NCBI GenBank assembly: GCA_019704295.1
Contig: AP024596.1
Location: forward strand, 1,535,369-1,599,368
Length of the DNA: 64,000 nucleotides
Direction of reading: 5' to 3'
Source of the DNA: Sulfolobales archaeon HS-7
GTDB taxonomy: Archaea > Thermoproteota > Thermoprotei_A > Sulfolobales > Sulfolobaceae
Shown here: one piece after another, positions 9,423-19,049 of the stretch
Layout of the letters: each line of letters opens with the position of its first letter
How positions within the stretch are numbered: the stretch's first letter is position 1
Made by a program: the position numbers and the translations under genes
Notes under the pieces: model-generated
What the model was told of the DNA's origin: nothing
Database searches by the model: none
The model's input: the letters and a program-made list of their open reading frames with translations, nothing else

Positions 9423-11045
9423 TTGTTACAATTAAACAGAAACAGATTGCATAGAAGAACAGAGAAGCTTATTGAAATAGGGGAGAGAATTTCCGGCACA
9501 AAGGAAATTGAGGAAGCTGCGAGATATATCGTTGACGAGTTAAACCAATACAATCCCGAAATACTCAAGTTCCGGCTGTTAACTTCAAGAATAGGATCTC
9601 CATGTATTTTCCTCGTCGATAAAGTAAGATTTGATTGTTTGACCGATTTCTTTTCAAAAAGCGGGGAGTTTGAGGGTGAGTTGATCTACACCAATGATTT
9701 TTCCGATATTGATGGGAAAATAGTCCTGACTGATCTGTCAAAACCGCCCTCTAGGCCTCTTAAGGCGAAAATTGCTTCTGATGCTGGAGCTAAAGGTATC
9801 GTCTTTATAGGATATGGAACGGATGATAACGACCTCATCTACAGAGGGGGAATAAAATACGTATGGGGCAATCCCACAATATTTAATTATAGAGATATAC
9901 CCTCTATAGCGTCGATTTCAATAAGTAGAAAGAAAGGGGTAGAAATAATAAGAAAAATGAGGAAGGGAACTTCAGGTTTTATTTCCGTAAGAACGTCGAG
10001 GGAGTGGGTAACCTCTGCTACACCTATAATAAGGAAAGTTAGGAGTGGAAGAAGATTCGTCATCGTTCAAAGCGCATTGGAGTCTATTGGAAGTACGGCT
10101 ACGTTTAACTCAGCTTCGAACGCTGCGTTAATGGAAATTGTAGAAACTACAGATGACATCCTTGCAATATTTACTGACGGTCATGAGGTGGCAGAATCGG
10201 CATCTTCAGCATTTCTTGTAGACAGTGAGTGGGAAATGCTGAAAAATAACGCCATAGTAACGGTCAACGTAGAGTCATTAGGTATAAGAGGAGGAGAAAG
10301 GTCTGTAAGCTATATATCACCCGAAATCCTTGACTACGCAAAGAAAGTTGAAAAAGAACATGGATTTAACTCAGAGTTTAGATATGAAGGAAAACACGGT
10401 GAAAACAGCTATATTGGAATAGGAATACCCTACTACTGGCATGTTGATTACATTCCTGGAGATCTCCCTTTAGGTTATTGGTACAGAACCGAAGCAGACA
10501 CCATAGAACATGTTGATTTCGTTCTCCTTGAAAAGCAGACTCTTCTTATTAGAGACTTGATTAGAGAAATGGCTAACTCTAAAATAGTTCCATACTCCTT
10601 AACTGCATTTCCTACTCTAATCGATAATATCCTCCAGAACGATTTAATCAACTTTCTCAATAAACACAATGTAATAGATAAGAGTGTCTGGGATAAGCTC
10701 AATGTTGTTCTAACTAACCTCCACAAGCTCAAACCAATGTCAGAACAATTGAGCAATGAACTTAACTTGTTATCCGATATTAGCATAGAGGAAGCTAACC
10801 GACTGCTGATAAAAGCGGTCAGGCTAACGCATTGGTACTTATTCAGCTTGCAAGATAAATACTTTCAAGATCCTTACGGAAGTAATTATGATGAAATATT
10901 CCCAATAATCAGGGTTATACTAAACACGAATGATATAAACCTTTCCGTAAATTCTATTCTCAAAGAGATGAATAAAATCCTTGATATTACTGATGATTTA
11001 AAGAGTATATTAGAAAGAATGGAATCCCTCCTCTCAGCCCATTAA
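9423..11045 (+). CDS. M28-family peptidase-like protein lacking metal ligands
   Basis: A 540-residue protein with the layout of an M28 (aminopeptidase/PSMA-like) protein. It has a PA-like insert at about 95-165 (GKIVLTDLS, SDAGAKGIVFI), a peptidase core at about 195-385, and a long helical C-terminal region as in dimerising M28 members. The core aligns by its frame (SNAALMEI, TDGHEVAES, NVESLG, TEADTIEHVD), but the usual HxD and GxxDN metal-binding motifs are replaced by SALES and TFNSASN, the EE pair is EV, and the last His is missing. It is therefore probably inactive as a zinc peptidase. It is coupled to the permease gene (1-nt gap, TTG start). Confidence 0.65.
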   Translation: MLQLNRNRLHRRTEKLIEIGERISGTKEIEEAARYIVDELNQYNPEILKFRLLTSRIGSPCIFLVDKVRFDCLTDFFSKSGEFEGELIYTNDFSDIDGKIVLTDLSKPPSRPLKAKIASDAGAKGIVFIGYGTDDNDLIYRGGIKYVWGNPTIFNYRDIPSIASISISRKKGVEIIRKMRKGTSGFISVRTSREWVTSATPIIRKVRSGRRFVIVQSALESIGSTATFNSASNAALMEIVETTDDILAIFTDGHEVAESASSAFLVDSEWEMLKNNAIVTVNVESLGIRGGERSVSYISPEILDYAKKVEKEHGFNSEFRYEGKHGENSYIGIGIPYYWHVDYIPGDLPLGYWYRTEADTIEHVDFVLLEKQTLLIRDLIREMANSKIVPYSLTAFPTLIDNILQNDLINFLNKHNVIDKSVWDKLNVVLTNLHKLKPMSEQLSNELNLLSDISIEEANRLLIKAVRLTHWYLFSLQDKYFQDPYGSNYDEIFPIIRVILNTNDINLSVNSILKEMNKILDITDDLKSILERMESLLSAH

Positions 11046-11402
11046 CGAGAAATACCGAAGGATTAAGGACAGAACTTACGTTGTCTACAGGGAATTAGAG
11101 TTCGAAGGAATTCACGATGTGATTCATGTGAGAAATAAGGAGAAACCCAATCATTTCCTTTTCGTCACTAATACTATGGGGGATCCTTACGAGTTGGCCG
11201 AGGTTCACAGGTTGAGATATAGAGGAGGGCTTCGAGACGAGAAAGGATAGAACTGTTCGGAAGGTTGAGGGGCAAACTCCTCTTCTAGTTGATCTACGCG
11301 TTCCTAGATAAGTCCTTGAACTTACATATCCTCCTCTCGCTTGACTTCAAGGCTCCCAGAATGAAGTCTCAAGCGTTCAACCATTTCGTCAACCTCCTCT
11401 AG
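11046..11402 (+). pseudogene. Decayed IS4-like transposase C-terminus
   Basis: Immediately after the M28-like stop, an open stretch reads DRTYVVYRELEFEGI, then NHFLFVTNTMGDPYELAEVH and RLRYRGG. After a frameshift comes ELFGRLRGK. The order Y..R...E...K matches the YREK region of IS4-type transposases. The tail LDFKAPRMKSQAFNHFVNLL ends at 11402. There is no N-terminal half, so the element is truncated and frameshifted. From 11403 to 11708 no gene is visible. Confidence 0.5.
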
Positions 11403-11708
11403 CGGGTTTTGTTAGCTATAGGATTAAGTATGTACCTCCTATTGAGCTCGTGAGGAAAACTCGGAACTTCCCATAGTTTCTTACCCTTAACTTGTAAAAA
11501 TATAATAGATTTTGACTAAATTCCTCATATTATCACACTCTTTTAGTTAGTTTAATCCCTTATCTTTGTATACCGATTACGGTAATACCTTACTAATATG
11601 AGGTTTTTGGGGAACAGGACTACTGTATGTAAGATTCCTGATAATTTTATGGAGTGTAAAAGTCGCAAAGGACATTGAGAAATAGGAGATAACAGAACGT
11701 ATTTACTC

Positions 11709-12899
11709 TTATAGGAATGCGATAAGGGAGATCAAGCCCATTAACACGATGAGTACGAAGCTAAACCAATAGGCAATCTCGTAAGGAAAAGAACTAGCGT
11801 ATTCTCTCATAATTGTCTTATTTCTGAGAACTAAGCCCATGATCACGCCTGGCCCTATGAGAACTATGAGGAGAAATACTAAGAAGTTTAACACCTCGTT
11901 AACTAACATGCTCTGGGGGAGCATTAAACTAATAAGTAGGGCGGGAATACTTTCAATGACATATATCCAGAAGGCCCTTTCTCTGCGAAGCCCTATAGCT
12001 TCAACCGTTCCCCATGCTGAACCCAAAGATATTATAACCAACGCTATGAATCCTGCAAAAATCAAGCCTATGCCAAACAGGTACGGAGAATAGGAACCCG
12101 CAATTGCCGTTAACGCCTTTGACAGTTGGATAGCTGAAGCGAAATTAGTTGTAGGACTTAATCCCGTGGTAGCCATCTCAACTATTACCATTAATAATTC
12201 CGTTACCACTGCACCTATCAAGGTTTCAATCCTCATCCAACTTACCATCTTCCTTCCATCTCCCCTTGAAAAGTGAACCCTCTTTTCTGCAGTAGCTGAG
12301 GCCTGAAAGAACAGCATAAAAGGCATGATTACAGCGCCGGCATCAGCAGCCAGGATAAATAAGAAACTACGGGACGTCGAAAAATAGATGGGAAAACAGT
12401 TTCTAATGCCTCTGACTGCTAGATCTGCGGCAAAGCTCCCTACAAGTATCAGCGAGAGGAAAATCAACCACTTCTCAAACGTCACGTATTTTTTGCTTAT
12501 TACTAATCCTATATGTACAACGAAAACTGCTATCAAGAAGAACTCGGGAATTCCTATCATCTCAAACCCTATCGCTATTCCCAAGTACTCGACTACGTAC
12601 GTTACTACATCGGTAAGTGCCATTGGTAGAGACATAAGCAAGGCGTTCTTTCTACTGTAATTCTCCCTAATGATCTCCCCCAATCCCTTCCCTGTCGCAA
12701 CTCCAATTCTTCCCGCTCCCTCCTGAATAAAGTAGAGGGGAACAATGAGCGCAAGCATAAACCAAACTAGTTTATATCCAAATGCCGCACCTGTTTCAGC
12801 GGCTCCTATTGTACTCGAAGCGTCCATATCGGCAATCATTACCAGCCATGCAGGTCCGAAGAACTTGAGGAACGTGAGTTTACGGTCAGTCGTATCCAT
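11709..12899 (-). CDS. Nramp-family (divergent) metal transporter-like protein
   Basis: A 396-residue, roughly 11-helix carrier with the Nramp layout: GPAWLVMIADMDASSTIGAA in helix 1, GAAFGYKLVW, GRIGVATGKGLGEII, and AGAVIMPFMLFFQASA in helix 6. In canonical Mn/Fe Nramps helix 1 carries DPGN and helix 6 A/M-P-H; here these are DASS and MPFM, so the transition-metal site differs. It may transport another ion such as Mg, or be a related non-Nramp member of the LeuT-fold group. It is monocistronic, and the nearest upstream gene on the same strand is the S9 peptidase. Confidence 0.75.
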   Translation of the reverse strand: MDTTDRKLTFLKFFGPAWLVMIADMDASSTIGAAETGAAFGYKLVWFMLALIVPLYFIQEGAGRIGVATGKGLGEIIRENYSRKNALLMSLPMALTDVVTYVVEYLGIAIGFEMIGIPEFFLIAVFVVHIGLVISKKYVTFEKWLIFLSLILVGSFAADLAVRGIRNCFPIYFSTSRSFLFILAADAGAVIMPFMLFFQASATAEKRVHFSRGDGRKMVSWMRIETLIGAVVTELLMVIVEMATTGLSPTTNFASAIQLSKALTAIAGSYSPYLFGIGLIFAGFIALVIISLGSAWGTVEAIGLRRERAFWIYVIESIPALLISLMLPQSMLVNEVLNFLVFLLIVLIGPGVIMGLVLRNKTIMREYASSFPYEIAYWFSFVLIVLMGLISLIAFL

Positions 12900-12959
12900 G
12901 TTACGACGTATCGTAATATAGTAATACTAATATTTAAATCTTGGGTTAAGGAGCCTGTC

Positions 12960-14627
12960 TTAGGACGTATTGTTCTTAAGGAATAGAATGGTAGGTATGA
13001 GGATGGATGCAAAATCTTTCTTTGTTTCCGGTATGTGACCTGCATCGGGTAAGATATGCACCTCGAACGACTTTCCCAGATTCATAAGCTTTTCAACATA
13101 CCTAAGAATAGGACGTAACGGCGTTCTGGAATCGTTTTGCCCTGCTATTATGCAAACAGGAGCCTTTACGTTTTCCACGTAAGCAATAGGAGACCTTTCC
13201 GACATCAACTTCCTGTCCCCTTTAAAGAGAAGATCTATAAATCCCTTGAAGGCGGCATCTGCCAGCTCGTACATGTCAACCCAATCCGCAACGGGAGCCC
13301 CCGCCACTCCAGCCTTCCACAGTTCCGGGAACTTCCCGAGTTGCTTTAACGTAGAGAATCCACCATAGGAATAGCCTACGGCAAACGCCTCTGTTATAAT
13401 CTCCTTAAAGTACTTAACGGCGTTAGCTATATCTTCCATATCCTTCCCTCCTGCATCTCCTATATCCATCATTCTGAACTGTTCACCGTAGCCAGTGGAA
13501 CCCCTGAAATTAGGGGCTATTACGTGATAACCGTTTATTGCAAGAGCGGTAATAAACGGGTCGAAACTGTCATCTACTTCCCCCCAAGGTCCTCCATGGA
13601 TGTACACCACGGTTGGACCAGGTAACTTAGCAGTTGACGACTTAACCAGGAAGGCTGGAATTTCTATTCCATCCGAAGATGGGTATGAGTGGTATTCCAC
13701 CTCTCCTAAGTTTATCGTCCTGTCCCCCATTACTTTCTTCCACTCACCGTTATATACGTATATTGAGGGAGGGGTGATCAGGTTAGAGTACGTAACGTAT
13801 ACCTTTCCAGAATCGAGAATTGCGTTAGAAATTACACCCTCTGGCGTCTTAACCTTCTCTTCACCTACGTGTAGGCTGCTTCTTCCGCGCTCCTTTCCGA
13901 CGAAAATTACTTTGCCCTCTCTGTAATCGTAGAAAGTGTAGTCCGTATAACCCTCATGTAACTTCTTTGGAATTTTCTCCCTTATATCCATCAAATAAAG
14001 GGCAAATTTCCCACTTTCGAAGTTGCTCGCGAACAACACGCCTTTTTCCGTAATGAGCGGAGGATAACTACTACTCCCCACCTTAGGAGAGTAAGTTTCG
14101 AATTCATCGGTTTTCAAATTATAGAAAAATAATTCCAAAGCTCCATCTGTTCTATAGCCCATACCTCCCGCGTATTCCCCGTAAATACTGCTGACTGCGG
14201 AGAAAGGGTAATTTAGATCCCTTACCTTTTCCGCTGTGTTACCCCTTATTACGTAAAGCGAATTCCTTTCCGCGGATCCGGTGAGAAGTCCAACCTTTCC
14301 ATCAAATGCTGCGCTTAATACTCGCATGGCAGGATGTTGGATCTCAATACTTTTCTCCGCATTTACATCGTACATGAATACCTTATGGAGTTCCCTTCCC
14401 TTTGCTGCCTCATACGCATAGAGGAATTTTCCATTCTCAATATATGTAGTTAACGTTATTCTCTCGGCGACTTTCACCCTGGCATCCCCCTTCATTAAAA
14501 ATAGCGAACTAACTCCGTCTTCGTTCGAGGAGTAAAGCATGTAATTGCCCTTTACGTCTATTACAACGTAGTAGTTAAGTGAGGCTATCTCATAAGTCTT
14601 TTCTAAAATTTCCTTATAATCTATCAT
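12960..14627 (-). CDS. S9 family (prolyl oligopeptidase-like) serine peptidase
   Basis: A 555-residue cytosolic peptidase of the acylaminoacyl-/oligopeptidase type. Residues 1 to about 300 form repeated beta strands typical of the gating propeller, and about 310-555 an alpha/beta hydrolase. The HGGPWGE oxyanion loop is followed by nucleophile Ser420 in GYSYGG, Asp499 in GQNDSRTP and His531 in PDAGH. All three catalytic residues are present. It lies 30 bp downstream of lacS on the same strand and is probably co-transcribed. It likely degrades short peptides, perhaps imported ones. Confidence 0.92.
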   Translation of the reverse strand: MIDYKEILEKTYEIASLNYYVVIDVKGNYMLYSSNEDGVSSLFLMKGDARVKVAERITLTTYIENGKFLYAYEAAKGRELHKVFMYDVNAEKSIEIQHPAMRVLSAAFDGKVGLLTGSAERNSLYVIRGNTAEKVRDLNYPFSAVSSIYGEYAGGMGYRTDGALELFFYNLKTDEFETYSPKVGSSSYPPLITEKGVLFASNFESGKFALYLMDIREKIPKKLHEGYTDYTFYDYREGKVIFVGKERGRSSLHVGEEKVKTPEGVISNAILDSGKVYVTYSNLITPPSIYVYNGEWKKVMGDRTINLGEVEYHSYPSSDGIEIPAFLVKSSTAKLPGPTVVYIHGGPWGEVDDSFDPFITALAINGYHVIAPNFRGSTGYGEQFRMMDIGDAGGKDMEDIANAVKYFKEIITEAFAVGYSYGGFSTLKQLGKFPELWKAGVAGAPVADWVDMYELADAAFKGFIDLLFKGDRKLMSERSPIAYVENVKAPVCIIAGQNDSRTPLRPILRYVEKLMNLGKSFEVHILPDAGHIPETKKDFASILIPTILFLKNNTS

Positions 14628-14657
14628 GAGATAATTATTACATAAGCGTAAAAAAAA

Positions 14658-16115
14658 TTACCGCCTGAGACCCTTAATTGGAGGTATACGATTAAGGTGT
14701 TCAACGCTTTCGGGAATTCCACCTTTTTTAGCTATTTCCCTGTAAACTAGGGCCGACGGATTCCAATAGAGCCTTTTCGTCGAGTAATCTACCCTTAGAA
14801 GTCCAAACTTCTGAGAAAAGCCTGAAGCCCATTCGTAGTTATCAGCAAGCGACCAGTGAAGGTAACCCCTTACATCTGCTCCTTCTTCTATTGCCTTATA
14901 AACCTGATAGATATGAGAGACCAAATAGTACGGTCTCTGATAATCACCTTCATCAGCTATTCCGTTTTCCGTAACGTATATTGGAAGTCCATATCTCTTC
15001 CAGTACTTCACGATTACGTTCCTCAGTCCCTCGGGGTAGAATTCCCATCCGAAGTCGCTGGTTGGCCTCCCTCCAGCACTTAGGGAGTTCCTCTCGCAAC
15101 CGTGACCGTAACCTGGTACTCCCGTATATCCGTCACCCGACTTCCTTACAACCGATCTTGTGTAGTAGTTTACTCCTATCCAATCGAGTTTACCCTTAAG
15201 GTCCTCCCTTACTTCATCCTTGTACTTACCATTTATTATCGCGTCGAAAAAGGCCCACCTGTTATCGTACTCTGCTCTTGACGCAGCCTCTTCATCCTCC
15301 TGAGTTAGACCCTGAAAATCTGAATTAGCGTATATTATCCCCACGGGTTTCTTATGAACCTTAAGCAGATCATATGCCCTAGCGTGAGCCTGGATTATGT
15401 TAAACATAGCCACTCCCATATATGAAAGGTTTAAATATCCAGGAGGAAAACCGCTTTTGACGCCGGAATAACCCGCGCCCCACACTACATTAGGCTCATT
15501 CATCGTTGAGTAGGCATCTACCAGATCGTCCAACTTCCAGCTTATGTAAGAAGAGAATTTTGAGAACTCCAAAACGGTTTTAGTGGAGAGCCAACCTGTT
15601 CTTTCGGTTTTCTCCCCCCTTCTAACGGCTATAGGATCATGAATCCAGAGGGGAAGTGGCCAATGATACAAATTCAAAATAAATTCAATGCCTCTTTCCT
15701 TCAGATCTGAGAACATCTTCCTGTAGTGCTCAACGGCTTCCTTGTTTGCAATTGATTCCATTTTCTCAAGATCGCTCTGTTTTACATCGACGTAAGTAAC
15801 CTTACCTTCCTTTACTTCGGCATCAACGTGAAGGTCAAAAGTAGGATTTGGAAAGATCCTACTCCACTCTACCCCTATTCTGGCTATCTTTAATCCCATG
15901 TCCTCTGCAATATCGTGAAATTTCTTGTAGTTGTGCCAGTAGGCTGGTCCGTTCTCGGGGAGGTCTCCACTTACCATCCCAGCGATAATGTTCTCCCTGT
16001 CATGAACCCACACGTACCAATCGCTGTTGGGATCCTCACCGCCAGGGAGTCCCATCTCAGATTGAAATCCAGCCTGAGACCATCCAAACTTAAATCCTGG
16101 TTTAAACGTTGACAT
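14658..16115 (-). CDS. lacS: Beta-glycosidase, glycoside hydrolase family 1 (LacS-like)
   Basis: A 485-residue cytosolic family 1 glycosidase that hydrolyses beta-glucosides, beta-galactosides and cello-oligomers. The acid/base Glu207 lies in STMNEPN and the nucleophile Glu383 in [22 protein letters not shown] near the N-terminus, [13 protein letters not shown] loop and [12 protein letters not shown] match the S. solfataricus enzyme closely, and the length is within a few residues of it. A TTG precedes the chosen ATG at 16115; the ATG gives the usual N-terminus. A minus-strand T/A-rich box (TTTAAAAA, about 16147-16153) lies some 34 nt upstream. The Opp/Cbt-type transporter 2 kb away could supply its substrates. 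Confidence 0.95.
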   Translation of the reverse strand: MSTFKPGFKFGWSQAGFQSEMGLPGGEDPNSDWYVWVHDRENIIAGMVSGDLPENGPAYWHNYKKFHDIAEDMGLKIARIGVEWSRIFPNPTFDLHVDAEVKEGKVTYVDVKQSDLEKMESIANKEAVEHYRKMFSDLKERGIEFILNLYHWPLPLWIHDPIAVRRGEKTERTGWLSTKTVLEFSKFSSYISWKLDDLVDAYSTMNEPNVVWGAGYSGVKSGFPPGYLNLSYMGVAMFNIIQAHARAYDLLKVHKKPVGIIYANSDFQGLTQEDEEAASRAEYDNRWAFFDAIINGKYKDEVREDLKGKLDWIGVNYYTRSVVRKSGDGYTGVPGYGHGCERNSLSAGGRPTSDFGWEFYPEGLRNVIVKYWKRYGLPIYVTENGIADEGDYQRPYYLVSHIYQVYKAIEEGADVRGYLHWSLADNYEWASGFSQKFGLLRVDYSTKRLYWNPSALVYREIAKKGGIPESVEHLNRIPPIKGLRR

Positions 16116-16672
16116 CAAAAGTCGATATCACTTCATATCTCTCGTTTTTAAATCTACTTTAGTTTTTTATATACCAAGCGAGTATTAGACTAACGATGAG
16201 ACAAATAGAAATTTAGAATGAATGGGTAAATTTACGTAGGGCTGTATATACTCATCTATACTTAGTTTAGCCTTAGCAAATAGATCTCGCGGGCTGTATT
16301 ATAGGTTCTTTATTTAAATTTATACATATGCATAATGAGGTAATTACGTTTCACACTAATTTAAGGACTGCCTCTCCGCAGGTCAGCTAATACTGGTAAA
16401 GGTATTCTGGTTTATGATTAAGACTCCTGAATTTTGGTAAAGTCTTTAGAAGAGTAGTGAACTCGCCCTCCCAATTTGTATACCTAACGCGGTAACATCG
16501 ACCGGGCCTTTAACGACCCTACCATCAACATCATAAGCCTTAAACCTAGATCCCATGTCTAGCGTTGGGAAAAAGGGCGTCGCTACTAATTATCCCTTAC
16601 TACAAAGGGGGATAACCATCCTTGCGGGTCTTCCACCTTCCCTTACTAAGATAAATACTTGTTTGAAGATAT
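16116..16672. other. Intergenic region with a gene fragment (16446-16586, minus)
   Basis: Besides the lacS promoter, the minus strand at 16446-16586 holds about 46 uninterrupted codons ending in a stop, reading FPTLDMGSRFKAYDVDGRVV and then GPVDVTALGIQIGRASSLL. It has a protein-like composition but no start codon at its head and an in-frame stop just before, so it looks like the preserved C-terminus of a lost gene. The family is not recognised. Nothing else is visible. Confidence 0.35.
16651..16658 (+). promoter_or_regulatory. TATA box of the TPR protein gene
   Basis: ATAAATAC is centred about 25 nt before the ATG at 16679. This spacing favours that ATG over the in-frame TTG at 16673. Confidence 0.5.
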
Positions 16673-16678
16673 TTGGTT

Positions 16679-17716
16679 ATGAAGAAAAAGGATCAACCTC
16701 ATGATATTTTTGACGACGTATGGAGGCCTTCAAGTCCTAAGGAAACGGAAAGGGTTCTCAATGTTATGAAATTAATAGTAGAAGGGGAAGACGCTAAAGC
16801 AATGAGAGAAATAGATTCTATGCTGAAAGAGAACCCGAAAAATACGATGCCGTATATTCTGAAAGCTACGGCAGAAACGCTGTCCGGCGATCTTAACTCT
16901 GCTATTGACACTCTTCAAACTGCTAGAAATATCCTACCCTACGGGGATAGAAAAAGAGTCGGCATATTCGCAATGGAGTTTACCTTATTAGAGGAGATTA
17001 GGCCTGCAAAGGAGTTGGTTGAAATTATTAATAAGGTTCTAGAGGAGTTTCCTGACCAAGCGTATTTACTCTTTTTGAGAGGAAAGACTTACTCGCGGTT
17101 GGGTAAGATTAAGAAAGCCATTCACGACTTAAATAAAGTAATTGAAAGTAAGGATATCACTAAAAGACAAAGGGCAATCGCGGTACAAGAGCTCGCCTTT
17201 TGCCACCTATATCGTGATAGATTTGAGGATTCCTTGAGGGAATTAGATAGGTCAATAAAGGAGTATAACACAGCTTCTGCACACGTTAATAAAGGAGTGG
17301 TACTCTCGGCGATGGGGAGGTTTGAGGACGCACTAAAGGAATATGATGAGGCAATAAAGTTGAAACCTAAGAGTAAAATAGCTCACCTAAATAAGGGGAT
17401 CCTACTAAGGAAAATCGGTAAGAAAAAGGAAGCGCTTAAAGAGCTTTTAATTGCTAAGAAGCTAACGGAAGCAGACCTGAAGGTAGAAATCAATCTTTTA
17501 GGAATATATCTCGAAATGTGCGACAAAAAGAACGCGTTCAAAGAACTAACGGAAATCGAGGGAATAATGAGAGAGAGCGAAGCGTTGGCGGAGAAGTACT
17601 CTAAGATGAGTTATAGGGAGAAAACTGAATTAGAGAAATCCACGAAAGCAACAATTATAGGATTAAGGACTTTAGTTATTGCCCGTATGACAAAATGCGA
17701 TGGTAGGAATTCTTAA
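16679..17716 (+). CDS. Tetratricopeptide repeat protein
   Basis: A 345-residue, Lys/Glu-rich soluble protein built of TPR-like helical pairs. Clear repeats lie around residues 110-240, for example AFCHLYRDRFEDSLRELDRS, VNKGVVLSAMGRFEDALKEY and LNKGILLRKIGKKKEALKE. The consensus Gly/Ala/Tyr positions of TPRs are visible (GRFEDALKEYDEAIKLKP). TPR proteins act as scaffolds for protein complexes; the partner is not indicated. There is no signal peptide or membrane segment. It stands alone in plus orientation between lacS and the ABC operon. The ATG at 16679 was chosen because of the TATA spacing. Confidence 0.88.
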   Translation: MKKKDQPHDIFDDVWRPSSPKETERVLNVMKLIVEGEDAKAMREIDSMLKENPKNTMPYILKATAETLSGDLNSAIDTLQTARNILPYGDRKRVGIFAMEFTLLEEIRPAKELVEIINKVLEEFPDQAYLLFLRGKTYSRLGKIKKAIHDLNKVIESKDITKRQRAIAVQELAFCHLYRDRFEDSLRELDRSIKEYNTASAHVNKGVVLSAMGRFEDALKEYDEAIKLKPKSKIAHLNKGILLRKIGKKKEALKELLIAKKLTEADLKVEINLLGIYLEMCDKKNAFKELTEIEGIMRESEALAEKYSKMSYREKTELEKSTKATIIGLRTLVIARMTKCDGRNS

Positions 17717-18179
17717 TATTAAGAATCTCACCTACAATATCTCAATATAGTAGATTCGCTCGATAATGTTTATATTCAACTGCACTTAAATTGAAATATA
17801 AGAAGTCTCTGTTTTTTTCCATAATAATGAAACATATTCCCTCCTACCTGATGTATATTATTGTTGCAACATATATAAGCATTAGAAAGGAAATTTTTGT
17901 CTAGGGAACCTAACAATATCAGGTTAATTGAACACCTATACTTTCTTGAGTTTTTAGGATATTCCCAACGCAGCAATTTCCCTCAACTCCAACAATTTTC
18001 AAAGATTTTCAATTCCAATAAGATAGCTTTAATGGGTGCTTACGTTAATTACGTAAGACTCTAGAAAGCTCTTTCAAGAAAGTATTATCTAAACTGCACA
18101 TAATAGTAATACTATACATAATAGTAATTGAGTCAATTCTTCATCAGGTAAGGCGAGATTTCTAGTAATTTGCACCTAC
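17717..18179. other. AT-rich intergenic region
   Basis: No gene is supported. A short imperfect direct repeat (CATAATAGTAAT, about 18098-18130) occurs twice in tandem. The rest is low-complexity AT-rich DNA between the convergent ends of the TPR gene and the ABC permease gene. Confidence 0.4.
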
Positions 18180-19049
18180 TTAGAAATTCCTTAGACGCGG
18201 ATCAACAAACTTCTGTACACCTATTGACATCATCATAAGACCTATCTCGTATACGATTATCACAATTATGGGGATCACCAGATTATACATACCCAGCGGG
18301 GAATATATAGCGCCGCCTATACTTGTCGCAAAGTTCAATATGACTCCCCAATTTGTATTATTCAGAGGAAGGAACCCGAAGGCGTATAGACCAACTAGAC
18401 CAAAGACGTAAAACATCATATCTTGAAACAGGTGGACTAGAATGTAAGACATCATTGGATAAACTATCTCCCCAAATAATATTTTTCTATTTCCAAAACC
18501 CAACATCTGTGCCATCATGACGTAACCCTGATTCTTCAGCGAATAGGTAAACCCTCTTATAGCCTTTGCCATCCCTGCCCAAGAGAACATGCTCAGAATT
18601 CCTCCTAGAATTAAAGGATTACTCGTATGTATAATAGTTGCGAGTATGAGAGTTATTGGAAATCCCGGTATGGTAAGCACCATCTCGAAAAGGGCGTTTA
18701 ATGCCATATCTACTCTTTTTCCCAGAAATCCTGCAAGGAGTCCGAGTGAGACCCCCACCCCTATCGTGATCAGTGAGGCTATTGTCGTAACCTCAAGAAT
18801 AAATGGTGTACCCCATACTATTTCGTCAAATAGAGGGAGTCCTTCGTAATCCGTACCGAAGATGTAAAGGGGGAAATCCTTCAGTGAAGGTGGGAGAAAA
18901 GCGTCAGCGGGATTCGCTAATTTTGGGGAGGGATACGGGACAAAGAGTAAGCCCACTGTTCCCATTAACACATACACTAAGAAGACCAGGAAACCAGCGA
19001 AGAAGATTTTATTCCTGAAAATATTCGACAAGCTATCCCTACTAGGCAC
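18180..19049 (-). CDS. ABC transporter permease, DppC/OppC type
   Basis: A 289-residue permease with about six helices. An N-terminal helix (FFAGFLVFLVYVLMGTVGLL) is followed by an extracytoplasmic segment and the BPD-transporter domain, whose ATPase-contacting EAA-like loop reads MLGFGNRKILFGEIVYPMM. It is the second permease of an oligopeptide-type (Opp/Dpp/Cbt) importer. Its start overlaps the end of the DppB-type gene by 8 nt, showing translational coupling. In Sulfolobales such transporters carry either peptides or sugars such as cellobiose, and the nearby lacS favours sugars (inference). Confidence 0.92.
   Translation of the reverse strand: MPSRDSLSNIFRNKIFFAGFLVFLVYVLMGTVGLLFVPYPSPKLANPADAFLPPSLKDFPLYIFGTDYEGLPLFDEIVWGTPFILEVTTIASLITIGVGVSLGLLAGFLGKRVDMALNALFEMVLTIPGFPITLILATIIHTSNPLILGGILSMFSWAGMAKAIRGFTYSLKNQGYVMMAQMLGFGNRKILFGEIVYPMMSYILVHLFQDMMFYVFGLVGLYAFGFLPLNNTNWGVILNFATSIGGAIYSPLGMYNLVIPIIVIIVYEIGLMMMSIGVQKFVDPRLRNF

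Noticed and set aside
12839..13045. 68-codon minus-strand frame between the Nramp-like and S9 genes
   Set aside because: It overlaps the ends of both genes in another frame and shows no independent coding signal.
17776..17976. 66-codon minus-strand frame
   Set aside because: Low complexity, Cys/Asn-rich, no start signals; most likely chance in AT-rich DNA.
18098..18130. Two short direct repeats CATAATAGTAAT
   Set aside because: Only two copies in AT-rich DNA with no spacer regularity; not a CRISPR or operator array.
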